A stretch of 28,425 nt of DNA, taken from the NCBI GenBank assembly GCA_016866735.1, contig VGLL01000003.1:1-28425 (forward strand), in the 5' to 3' direction. This stretch comes from Candidatus Shapirobacteria bacterium (lineage in GTDB: Bacteria > Patescibacteriota > Microgenomatia > VGLL01). The translations under genes and the position numbers were made by a program. The number at the start of each line of letters is the position of its first letter. Within the stretch, counting starts at the first letter, position 1. Of the stretch, positions 7,461 to 13,953 are shown piece by piece. A model generated the notes under the pieces. That model did no database searches and was not told the DNA's origin. It saw only the letters and a list, made by a program, of their open reading frames with translations.

Positions 7461-8335
7461 AGATAAGACTGATTTACTTTTTCGGCTTTCTCGTTCTTTT
7501 GGCGGCGGTGATTTTGCTGGCGATTTTTTCTTTTCCCGACCAAAAACTCCACCTTATTTTTTGCGATGTTGGCCAGGGAGATGCGATTTTAGTGGTACGA
7601 GGAAGTACCCAGGCTTTGATAGACGGCGGTCCGGACAATAAGGTTTTGGGTTGTTTGGCCAAACACCTGCCCTTTTGGGATAAAAAATTGGAGTTAGTGA
7701 TTTTGACCCACCCCGAACCGGATCATTTGACAGGCCTGGTTTCCGTGGCCGAGAGCTACCAGATTAAGCAACTGGTGGCCAACTCGCTTGTTTTGGAGAG
7801 CGGCGCTTTTGAAGAGTTTCGGCAAACAATCATTAAGAAAAAAACGCCGGTTTTCACTCCTAAGGCAGGGGATAAGATCAGAATTAGCGGTCTGGCCTTC
7901 AATGTTCTTTTTCCCAAAGAAAAATTAGGCAACGAGATCGTTTGGCATAAACCAGAAGGCTATCGGGTATTGGGCTTATCCAGTTACACCGGCAATTTCA
8001 ACCAGACGGCGCTGGTGACCGAGCTTAGCTTTGGCAAGTTCCAGGCGCTTTTGACCGGCGATATTGGCGCCGAGGAAGAGGCGCAGATTGCTCCTGTTCC
8101 GGTTGAAGTTCTAAAAGTCGGCCATCACGGCAGTAAATATTCGTCTTCGAAAGAGTTTTTAGAGAAAATTAAACCTGCTTTGGCGGTTATTTCCGTTGGT
8201 GCCGCCAATCGCTACGGCCACCCCACGCCGGAAGTTTTGGGGCGGTTAAAGGAGTTGGGGATAAAGGTGTTAAGGACGGACCTTGACGGAGAAGTGGAGA
8301 TTATTAGTGACGGGCGGAGTTGGGAGGTCAGGTAA
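7457..8335 (+). CDS. ComEC-type metallo-beta-lactamase domain protein
   Basis: One N-terminal membrane helix (LIYFFGFLVLLAAVILLAIF) is followed by the metallo-beta-lactamase fold found at the C-terminus of ComEC: FCDVGQGDAILV, DGGPDN, the metal motif THPEPDHLTG, then LLTGDIG, VLKVGHHGSKYSSS and SVGAANRYGHPTPEV. All expected metal ligands are visible. In ComEC this domain is thought to degrade one DNA strand during uptake. Its membrane helix would keep it beside the channel encoded just upstream. It overlaps comEC by 4 nt (coupled translation) and its stop overlaps the convergent protease gene by 8 nt. Confidence 0.88.
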   Translation: MKIRLIYFFGFLVLLAAVILLAIFSFPDQKLHLIFCDVGQGDAILVVRGSTQALIDGGPDNKVLGCLAKHLPFWDKKLELVILTHPEPDHLTGLVSVAESYQIKQLVANSLVLESGAFEEFRQTIIKKKTPVFTPKAGDKIRISGLAFNVLFPKEKLGNEIVWHKPEGYRVLGLSSYTGNFNQTALVTELSFGKFQALLTGDIGAEEEAQIAPVPVEVLKVGHHGSKYSSSKEFLEKIKPALAVISVGAANRYGHPTPEVLGRLKELGIKVLRTDLDGEVEIISDGRSWEVR

Positions 8336-9611
8336 AGAGATTCTTTATTGCTTCGATGAGGGCGTCGTAATGGAGGTATTGATAAAGTTGCTGTGCCCAA
8401 TCGGGATCAGCAATATTAACTACTGGCTGAACGCCGTTGCCCTCAATTGGTTGGCCATCATCGCGTAGGGCAAGGCTATGGACTAAAAAGATGGAGAATT
8501 TTTCACTTTGGGAAAGTTGATGGTCTAAAGGAAAGACTTTTTCGACCGTGCCCCAGCCTTTGGTTGGTGTGCCGACCAACACCCCAACGTTGTATTTCTT
8601 TAGAGTAGCGGCGACCAGCTCGGCCGTTGATTGCGTGCCGGCATTAATTAAGATAACGACCGTTTTATACCTGACTAAGCTGGGCAACCAATCAATCTTA
8701 GTTTTAAAATCGATCCTTTCGCCTTGGCGGAAAAATTGGTATGCGTAGCGATCGAGGCCAATAAAGGGACCCAAAAAATAGGGGGCGAGGTCAATTGAGC
8801 CGCCGATATTGTCTCGCAGGTCGAAGATTAAACAAGTAGGCCCACCTTCCTTATCAAATTTTTCCGTTACTCTTTTCAGTTCATCAAAACTGGTAGGGGA
8901 AAATTTGGTGAGATGGAGATAAAGAATATCGGGCAGAAGCAAACGATAATCCATCGTTGGCTCAATCCCTGATTGGTCATAGACTTGTCGAGTTTCGGGG
9001 TTGGCGAGAATCTGACGCGCCCTTTCGATTTGCGCCAATTTTTGCCTCGTTTCTTCTGATCTCTCTTTTCTTAATTCATTAGTTTTTTCCTGATAGGCTT
9101 TTTCAATGGCGGCTGCGGAAGCATCTTTATTAATGCCAAGCGCTTCATATTGGTTGACTTCGGGGTTGATATTTTTAACATTTTCCGCAAGATTTTTTTC
9201 TTCCTTTTGAGTATATAAGCGACTGCGACCTGATGGAGCAAGATTGGCTAAGACCATATCGGCCAAAGAAGCGCTAAACTCTTTCTTTTTTCCGGGATCG
9301 ATTTCTTTCAGTACTTGGTTGAGAGTCTTTTCGAAATCTTTTTTCTGGCCTATCTTTCCGGTTTGTATTTGGCCGGTGAGTTTTTCTATGCCCAACTGGA
9401 AAAGTCCTCCCAGTCTCTCGTCACTTATTTTGTCCCAGTAGTTTTCCTTGATTTTGTCGTAGACTTCAATAAGAAAGGTAGTATGGGGGTCATCTTGAGC
9501 CTTAGTTACCGAGCTCAGCTCGGTTTTTCTCTGATAGAAACTGGCAGCTGTCCAGCCAAGGCCAAAGATGGCTAAGATTAGCAAGATGCCCCCGAGGAGA
9601 CGTAGTTTCAT
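8328..9611 (-). CDS. S41-like processing protease with J-domain-like insert
   Basis: An N-terminal membrane helix (residues 5-25) anchors the protein outside the membrane. Residues 42-145 are helical and resemble the N-terminal part of carboxy-terminal processing proteases. Residues about 153-215 (QYEALGINKDASAAAIEKAY, then ARQILANPETRQVYDQSG) look like a DnaJ J domain without its HPD motif, in the place where PDZ normally sits. The peptidase core follows: CLIFDLRDNIGGS, then INAGTQSTAELVA with the probable nucleophile S328. The usual catalytic lysine motif GKG reads TKGWG here, so the lysine position holds Trp and a lysine (K351) lies two residues earlier. Activity is therefore plausible but unproven. 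It has its own extended -10 promoter and overlaps comEC-MBL at the 3' end. Confidence 0.75.
   Translation of the reverse strand: MKLRLLGGILLILAIFGLGWTAASFYQRKTELSSVTKAQDDPHTTFLIEVYDKIKENYWDKISDERLGGLFQLGIEKLTGQIQTGKIGQKKDFEKTLNQVLKEIDPGKKKEFSASLADMVLANLAPSGRSRLYTQKEEKNLAENVKNINPEVNQYEALGINKDASAAAIEKAYQEKTNELRKERSEETRQKLAQIERARQILANPETRQVYDQSGIEPTMDYRLLLPDILYLHLTKFSPTSFDELKRVTEKFDKEGGPTCLIFDLRDNIGGSIDLAPYFLGPFIGLDRYAYQFFRQGERIDFKTKIDWLPSLVRYKTVVILINAGTQSTAELVAATLKKYNVGVLVGTPTKGWGTVEKVFPLDHQLSQSEKFSIFLVHSLALRDDGQPIEGNGVQPVVNIADPDWAQQLYQYLHYDALIEAIKNLFT
9508..9524. repeat. Short palindrome ACCGAGCT-C-AGCTCGGT
   Basis: A perfect 8-bp-arm palindrome inside the protease gene encodes E-L-S-S in frame. 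Two relatives (23531-23547 and 23580-23594) lie in the C-terminal tail of the fibre protein, where they also encode E-L-S-S. Confidence 0.7.
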
Positions 9612-9618
9612 AAAATTT

Positions 9619-9627
9619 ATTTTAGCA
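9619..9627 (-). promoter_or_regulatory. Extended -10 promoter of the protease gene
   Basis: The minus strand reads TGC-TAAAAT followed after 7 nt by the ATG at 9611. This is an extended -10 element placed for a leaderless mRNA. It overlaps the end of the preceding pseudogene. Confidence 0.6.
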
Positions 9628-10025
9628 GAGTTTTCGTTTCTTTTCTTTTAATCTTTCGCGGAACAGGTTTCCTCGAAAGCCCACTTCTTTAATGAATTTG
9701 GCGCGGAGGGCAATGATCTGTTTTTCGAGAAGGTAGGTAGTTCGTTGGCAGAGCATGATCAGAGGAATTTGATATAGCCCTCGAGGCTTTGGAGTTCGTA
9801 TCCCTCAACGATATCTTGCTTACCAGAGCGAGCCGCTCTTCGAGGCTGAGCCTGAGGGCTTCAGCCCTCAGAGTCGAAGACTTGCGTCATCTGGTCTCGC
9901 TGTCGAAGTAACTCGCGGCCCGGAAGGAATGTTTGGCAGAACTCGGCAGTTAGGTCGCAAATTACCAGGGAGTATTGGTAAGTTAAAAGATATTTATAAC
10001 CGGCCAAGAGAGCTTTCTCGCTCAT
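9622..10025 (-). pseudogene. Broken four-helix-bundle-suffix protein gene
   Basis: The minus strand reads MSEKALLAGYKYLLTYQYS, ICDLTAEFCQTFLPG and RQRDQMTQ, which matches the start of the intact four-helix-bundle-suffix protein at 22851-23441. The frame then meets a stop inside a compound hairpin (9838-9879: arms CTGAGGGCT and AGCCCTCAG, outer arms CTTCGA and TCGAAG). Beyond it, AARSGKQDIVEGYELQSLEG resumes the family signature, a second stop follows (near 9770), and the C-terminal part ends KEVGFRGNLFRERLKEK in another frame, as in the intact homologue. Thus a real gene was interrupted by a palindromic insertion and a frameshift. This explains the stretch between the protease and M16 genes, which otherwise holds only promoters. 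Confidence 0.8.
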
Positions 10026-10066
10026 AAGGAAAAGTATACCGATTTATTTTTTCGCTGTCACTTTTG

Positions 10067-10075
10067 TGCTACAAT
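10067..10075 (+). promoter_or_regulatory. Extended -10 promoter of the M16 peptidase gene
   Basis: TGC-TACAAT ends 7 nt before the ATG at 10083, so the transcript probably starts at or next to the start codon. No good -35 box is seen, as expected for an extended -10 promoter. Confidence 0.6.
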
Positions 10076-10082
10076 TTCTCTG

Positions 10083-11363
10083 ATGGTTGAGAAAACGGTT
10101 CTTTCTAATGGCTTGCGGCTGGTTATGGTTCCCATGCAGGAGGTGAAGTCGGTGGCGGTTCTGGTGCTCCTTAGAGCCGGCTCAAGGTACGAGAATAAAG
10201 AAACCTTGGGCCTGACCCATTTTTACGAGCACATGGTCTTCAAGGGAACGCGCAGGTATCCTTCGAAAATGGATTTGGCTCTCGCCGTTGACCAAATCGG
10301 CGCCGAATTTAATGGCCTAACCAGCAAGGAATACACCGCCTATTATATCAAGGGCGAAAGCCGGCATTTGGAAACGGCTCTTAGAGTTTTATCGGAAATG
10401 ATCTGCCAGCCGTTGCTTAAAGAGCAAGATGTCGAACAGGAAAAGCCGGTTATTGTCGAAGAAATCAACATGCGCGAGGATAATCCCCAGGTCAAGGTGG
10501 ACGATACCCTGGGCGAAGTGGTTTTTCCGAATCACCCCTTGGGTTTTTCCGGAGCAGGGGAGAAAGAAACGATCAAAAGCTATCGGGCCCCGGATTTTTT
10601 GGGCTTTAAGGAAAAATTTTATACCGGGGAAAATCTGGTGGTGGTGATCAGCGGCAAGTTCTCCGCCGCCTCGCTAGCGAGGAATATTAGCAATTACTTT
10701 GGCGGACTGCCAAAAGGAGAACGAGGGGAATTTATACCGGCCAAAGCCAATTTTGGCGGTCCGAGCGTGAGAGTGATAAACAAGAAAACCGATCAGGTTC
10801 ATCTTTCCTTGGGTTTTCGCGGCTTTCCCCGCCTGGACGACAAAAACAGGCCGCCCCAGTCACTTTTAGATACCGTCTTGGGGGGCGGCATGTCCTCGAG
10901 GCTCTTTCAAAAAGTACGCGAAGAGAAGTCGCTGGCCTATTATGTTGATAGTTCGGTAAGCTCCTATTTGGACACGGCGCTCTTTGGCGTCAGCGCCGGC
11001 GTTGATAAAAAAAGGGTGGGCGAGGCTCTGGAAACGATTTTGGGCGAAATTCGGGGAGGGGAATTCGGAGTGGGGAGAAGGGAGTTGCGCAAAGCAAAGG
11101 ACTATTTGCGCGGCCATTTTATTCTTTCCCTGGAAGAGCCCCTGGATCGGGCGTTTTGGTATGGCGTGGATGAGGTTTTAGAGAATCGCTTGCGCTCTCC
11201 GGAAGAGGTGATCAAACTCTTGGAAAAAGTTACCCCCGGGGATGTTTCCCGGGTTGCCCGGCAAATTTTCACCCCGCAAAATCTCTCTTTGGCCATTATT
11301 GGCGAGGGACTGGAGGAAGAAAAGCTGAAAATGCTACTTTACAACCGCTTTATCTCGAGATAA
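10083..11363 (+). CDS. M16 family zinc peptidase
   Basis: The 426-residue protein carries the inverted zinc motif H-F-Y-E-H (residues 46-50, in GLTHFYEHMVFKGT) and the downstream glutamate region VIVEEINMREDNPQ that supplies the third ligand. The N-terminal half is the catalytic M16 domain, and the C-terminal half (from about residue 170) is the inactive paralogous domain, with QVHLSLGFRGFPR and the conserved GGGMSSRLFQKVREEKSLAY. Length is normal for bacterial mitochondrial-processing-peptidase-like enzymes. No signal peptide is present, so it acts in the cytoplasm on peptides or small proteins. The adenylate-kinase-like gene follows after 9 nt, so the two are co-transcribed. Confidence 0.92.
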   Translation: MVEKTVLSNGLRLVMVPMQEVKSVAVLVLLRAGSRYENKETLGLTHFYEHMVFKGTRRYPSKMDLALAVDQIGAEFNGLTSKEYTAYYIKGESRHLETALRVLSEMICQPLLKEQDVEQEKPVIVEEINMREDNPQVKVDDTLGEVVFPNHPLGFSGAGEKETIKSYRAPDFLGFKEKFYTGENLVVVISGKFSAASLARNISNYFGGLPKGERGEFIPAKANFGGPSVRVINKKTDQVHLSLGFRGFPRLDDKNRPPQSLLDTVLGGGMSSRLFQKVREEKSLAYYVDSSVSSYLDTALFGVSAGVDKKRVGEALETILGEIRGGEFGVGRRELRKAKDYLRGHFILSLEEPLDRAFWYGVDEVLENRLRSPEEVIKLLEKVTPGDVSRVARQIFTPQNLSLAIIGEGLEEEKLKMLLYNRFISR

Positions 11364-11372
11364 GATCTCTTC

Positions 11373-12434
11373 ATGAACTTTCCGCTTTTTTGTACGAAGA
11401 CACCAGGCGTAGCGCGGCAGTTTGACCTAATTGATCCGGCGCAGAGGCAAGAGTATTTTCAGGCTAAAGCCGGGCCGGAGATCAAAAAAATCCGCGAATT
11501 TTTAGCCGCCAAAAACACCTTTATTGCTTATCTTCTGGCCAAAAAGCAAGCCGGAAAGGGAACCTACTCGAAGTTGTTTATAGATGCCATCGGGGAAAAG
11601 TATACTGAGCATCTTTCGGTTGGTGACATTGTGAGGATGGTGGATGAAGAACTCCAGAATAAAAAAGCCAAAAAAGAATTAGTGAGTTACCTGGAAAGTA
11701 ATTATCGGGGTTTTTTGTCGGTTGAGGAAGTAATCGCGGCTCACGGGAAGCGCTCGGTTAAAACTTTATTGCCAACAGAGTTTATCCTGGCCCTAGTCAG
11801 GCGGGAAATCGAGAGGCGAGGTCGCAAAGCTCTTTTCCTTGACGGTTTTCCAAGAGGCTTAGACCAAGTCTCTTATTCGCTCTTTTTCCGTAACTTAGTA
11901 GGCGCCCGCGATGACCTCGATTTTTTTGTGCTGATTGATGTACCTAGGGAAGTGATTCATGAACGGCTTAAGAACCGCGTGATTTGCCCAAAATGTCAGA
12001 CCTCAAGAAGCTTGAAATTTGGCATCACTAAAAAAGTCGGCTTCGACGAGAAGAAAAAAGAATTTTATCTTCTTTGCGATAATCCTCTTTGCCAGGAAAT
12101 AAGAATGGTGCCCAAAGAGAGCGATAGCCTGGGAATTGAGGCCATTAGAGAGCGGCTGGAGTCGGACCATGAGCTTTTGCAGAAGGCCCTCTCCCTCTAT
12201 GGCATTCCCAAAATACTTTTGCGCAACAGTGTGCCGATCAGTGAGGCAAAGAAATGGGTGGATGATTATGAGATCACGCCGGAATCCGTTTTTAGCTTTG
12301 ATAAAAAAACTAAAGAGGTGAAAGTGGAAAAAAGACCGTGGGTGATTAAAGATGATAATGGCGTGCCTTCTTATAGTTTACTCCCCGCGCCGGTCGTCAT
12401 CTCCCTTCTCAAACAAATCGCCGAGCTGACCTAG
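11373..12434 (+). CDS. Adenylate-kinase-like nucleoside monophosphate kinase, divergent
   Basis: Residues about 50-300 match adenylate kinase. The nucleotide loop reads AKKQAGKGTYSK, keeping Q-A-G-K-G-T but lacking the first glycine and proline of G-x-P-G-x-G-K-G-T. The signature FLDGFPRGLDQ and a zinc-type LID (CPKC, then C-DNPLC) are present. It is far longer than normal (353 versus about 215 aa) because of an N-terminal extension of about 48 residues and a C-terminal extension of about 60 ending LLPAPVVISLLKQIAEL. The expected reaction is phosphoryl transfer between ATP and a nucleoside monophosphate; substrate specificity cannot be read from sequence. It may be an extra kinase rather than the housekeeping one. 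Its last 70 bp are repeated at 13243-13312. Confidence 0.8.
   Translation: MNFPLFCTKTPGVARQFDLIDPAQRQEYFQAKAGPEIKKIREFLAAKNTFIAYLLAKKQAGKGTYSKLFIDAIGEKYTEHLSVGDIVRMVDEELQNKKAKKELVSYLESNYRGFLSVEEVIAAHGKRSVKTLLPTEFILALVRREIERRGRKALFLDGFPRGLDQVSYSLFFRNLVGARDDLDFFVLIDVPREVIHERLKNRVICPKCQTSRSLKFGITKKVGFDEKKKEFYLLCDNPLCQEIRMVPKESDSLGIEAIRERLESDHELLQKALSLYGIPKILLRNSVPISEAKKWVDDYEITPESVFSFDKKTKEVKVEKRPWVIKDDNGVPSYSLLPAPVVISLLKQIAELT
12365..12434 (+). repeat. 70-bp direct repeat, copy 1 (3' end of the kinase gene)
   Basis: This is the genuine 3' end of the kinase gene. It is repeated with about 8 mismatches at 13243-13312, flanking the toxin-antitoxin segment. Confidence 0.8.
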
Positions 12435-12438
12435 GGGG

Positions 12439-12466
12439 TTGACAACTATTACCAAAGTATTATAAT
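12439..12466 (+). promoter_or_regulatory. Promoter of the toxin-antitoxin operon
   Basis: TTGACA, a 16-nt spacer and TATAAT form a near-consensus promoter ending 10 nt before the antitoxin ATG, so the leader is very short or absent. An imperfect dyad (ACAACTATTA and TATAATTGT) surrounds the spacer and is a candidate antitoxin operator. Confidence 0.75.
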
Positions 12467-12476
12467 TGTATTTAAG

Positions 12477-12770
12477 ATGAGCCGAGTAACTTTGCAAGTA
12501 CCCATGCCTAAAGATCTACGGGAAAGAGCCGAGGTGATGGCGGTTAATTATTATGGCTTTTCCTCTTTACAGGAGCTTTTGCGGGTTTTTCTCAATAAGC
12601 TGGCAGCCAAAAGAATCAATATTTTATTTGAAGAGACAGTCGCTCTTTCCCCGGAGGCGGAAAAACGTTATTTAAAGATGGATAAAGACTTTAAAGCCGG
12701 AAGAAATGTTTATCGGACCGCGAATGTTGACGACTTAATCGGTAAGCTTCATGGAAATCGTTTATCATAA
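12477..12770 (+). CDS. RelB/DinJ-like antitoxin
   Basis: This small protein (97 aa) has a ribbon-helix-helix-like N-terminus: the strand VTLQVPMPKDL, then a helix through AEVMAVNYYGFSSLQELLRVF. This arrangement is typical of antitoxins that bind DNA as dimers. The acidic C-terminal half (LSPEAEKRYLKMDKDFKAG) would wrap the toxin. It is the first gene of a two-gene operon, overlapping the toxin gene by 20 nt, which is normal for such pairs. It should neutralise the toxin and repress the operon from the dyad in the promoter. The family is assigned from gene order and the N-terminal pattern. Confidence 0.8.
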   Translation: MSRVTLQVPMPKDLRERAEVMAVNYYGFSSLQELLRVFLNKLAAKRINILFEETVALSPEAEKRYLKMDKDFKAGRNVYRTANVDDLIGKLHGNRLS

Positions 12771-13092
12771 ACAATTTTTAAAACATTACCGTTTGCGGAT
12801 TTTTCCCCATAAGAAACTTGATATCCAGTTTGCAGAAAGGCTTAAGCTTTTTGTCCAAGACTCAACTCATCCGCTTCTCAAAGACCATCGGCTGGTCGGT
12901 AAGAAAAAGGAATACCGTGCCTTTGCAATTACCGGAGATATCAGAGTCGTTTATAAAAAGGAAAACGACACTCTTTTTCTCTACGACGTCGGCACGCATC
13001 CTCAAGTTTATGCCCCTTCGCCCCTCCGATTCGGAGGGCTACGGAGGCATGAAACCTCCGGGAAGAGAGATACCCCACCTGAAACGAAGTAG
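12751..13092 (+). CDS. RelE/YafQ-type mRNA-interferase toxin with repeat-derived tail
   Basis: Residues 1-86 match RelE/YafQ-like toxins: the YHKQFLKHYRLRI helix, then LKDHRLVGKKKEYRAFAITG, DIRVVYKKENDTLFLYDVG and a terminal THPQVY, where members of the family normally end. These toxins cut mRNA at the ribosome; the basic face KK-EYRAF and the DIRVVYK strand are the expected active region. After THPQVY the frame runs on for about 26 residues (APSPLRFGG onward) through a palindromic element (13022-13110), which seems to have replaced the original stop. The core fold is complete, so the toxin is probably functional, but the tail may alter it. Confidence 0.85.
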   Translation: MEIVYHKQFLKHYRLRIFPHKKLDIQFAERLKLFVQDSTHPLLKDHRLVGKKKEYRAFAITGDIRVVYKKENDTLFLYDVGTHPQVYAPSPLRFGGLRRHETSGKRDTPPETK

Positions 13093-13110
13093 GGGGTAGG
13101 GAGGTTTCAT
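13022..13110. repeat. Compound palindromic element at the toxin 3' end
   Basis: The element contains a hairpin CCCTCCGA-T-TCGGAGGG (13022-13038) and a larger inverted repeat with perfect 11-bp arms ATGAAACCTCC (13049-13059) and GGAGGTTTCAT (13100-13110), with TACCCC and GGGGGTA pairing inside. It could act as a terminator, but its sequence also resembles the hairpin at 707-723, which suggests a dispersed repeat family. Confidence 0.7.
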
Positions 13111-13166
13111 TAGGGTCGTTGACGAGGATGATGCTTAATGGTAAGGCGCGGCGGAAGGGCTATTCT

Positions 13167-13222
13167 CTTTTAAATTAGGGACTTCATTAAAAACCATATA
13201 CTGATCAGTATATAAGTTTTAA
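13167..13222. repeat. 56-bp repeat with 18-bp palindrome, copy 1
   Basis: Identical over 56 bp to 14950-15005. The centre is the perfect palindrome ATATACTGATCAGTATAT (13196-13213), flanked by TTAAAAA-like and TTTTAA arms. Both copies begin in the last codons of a winged-helix-type reading frame (L-L-N-stop). It could be a terminator hairpin or a protein-binding dyad. Confidence 0.85.
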
Positions 13223-13242
13223 TGATGGTAAGCCCTAAAGAC

Positions 13243-13312
13243 GCTTTCTTATGGTTTATTCCCCGCGCCAGTCGTTATCTCCCTCCTCAAACAAATCGCC
13301 GAGCTGATCTAG
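13243..13312 (+). pseudogene. Kinase gene 3'-end remnant (direct repeat copy 2)
   Basis: In frame it reads S-Y-G-L-F-PAPVVISLLKQIAEL-I-stop, against SYSLLPAPVVISLLKQIAEL-T-stop in the intact gene. Most of the differences are transitions, and many are silent third-position changes. The piece therefore came from a divergent working copy rather than from decay of a recent duplicate. Confidence 0.8.
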
Positions 13313-13410
13313 GTAAAATCTCCAAGTGGCACATCCTCTTGCAAAGCCCTCGCCCGCGGCATCGAAACGCCTCTAGGAAGAGCGAGAAGAGATTCTTAAG
13401 AAAAAGATAA

Positions 13411-13890
13411 TTAGAGATTGCTAGCTTCCTGCAAGAGATGGTTAAGATATGCTGCGGCTCTTGCCTTGACATCTGGATCATACAATCTTGTCCTAGCCGA
13501 GCGTGCTTCGTCGAACCAGAATCTAGCTACGTCACGAATTAAAGCTGGAGATGTGCATCTCATGGCTAGGCCTCGCGCAAAAAATACATCAGCATCACTT
13601 AGAGTTTCAAGGCCGGAAAATTTTGGGTTCTTTCTTCTTATAAGTTCAGTTGCGGTGGCAGATATAATAGCGGAAATGGCCTCAAATTGTAAATCGGGAC
13701 TTTCGGGAGACATTTCCAGGAGCTCTTTTGTTTTCTCTCTGCTGTAAGGAGAAGCTGCAAACATCGCTTCGGTATTGGCCTCTTTTTGATCTCCTTCGTC
13801 AGGAGGACGGAAAACAAGCATCGTTACCTCTGTGAATACAGCTTCCGTATTTTTATCCCAGGCAGCCGGAATTCTCTCGACTAAGGACAT
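13411..13890 (-). CDS. Hypothetical protein
   Basis: I do not recognise a family. The 159-residue product is soluble, acidic and mostly helical, with no signal peptide or membrane helix. Its second half (SDADVFFARGLAMRC, then DVARFWFDEARSARTRLYD) has regular hydrophobic spacing as in an alpha-helical bundle. Base composition and codon use look like real coding sequence, and a GGGGAG stretch lies about 11 nt before the ATG. It is the only minus-strand gene between plus-strand genes here and lies next to duplicated gene fragments, so it may have arrived with a rearrangement. It is divergent from the winged-helix regulator at 13954. Confidence 0.6.
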   Translation of the reverse strand: MSLVERIPAAWDKNTEAVFTEVTMLVFRPPDEGDQKEANTEAMFAASPYSREKTKELLEMSPESPDLQFEAISAIISATATELIRRKNPKFSGLETLSDADVFFARGLAMRCTSPALIRDVARFWFDEARSARTRLYDPDVKARAAAYLNHLLQEASNL

Positions 13891-13932
13891 ATTGATTTAC
13901 TCCCCATGCGTTTTGTATTCTACCCTATAATT

Positions 13933-13941
13933 TGCTAAAAT
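13933..13941 (+). promoter_or_regulatory. Extended -10 promoter of the winged-helix gene
   Basis: TGC-TAAAAT lies 12 nt before the ATG at 13954. A second -10-like TATAAT is at 13926-13931. Confidence 0.5.
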
Positions 13942-13953
13942 CTTGACAATAGT

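Larger units (their letters stand above)
13111..13410. other. Gene-free stretch with gene-tail remnants
   Basis: No complete gene is seen. It holds a possible winged-helix gene tail (frame ending R-K-G-Y-S-L-L-N-stop at 13150-13177), the first 56-bp repeat (13167-13222) and the kinase-tail remnant (13243-13312). From 13313 to 13410 nothing recognisable remains. Confidence 0.6.

Noticed and set aside
11352..11372. GAGATAAGATCTC hairpin after the M16 gene as a terminator
   Set aside because: The stem is short, has no T-tract and lies in a 9-nt gap between co-directional genes that are probably co-transcribed.
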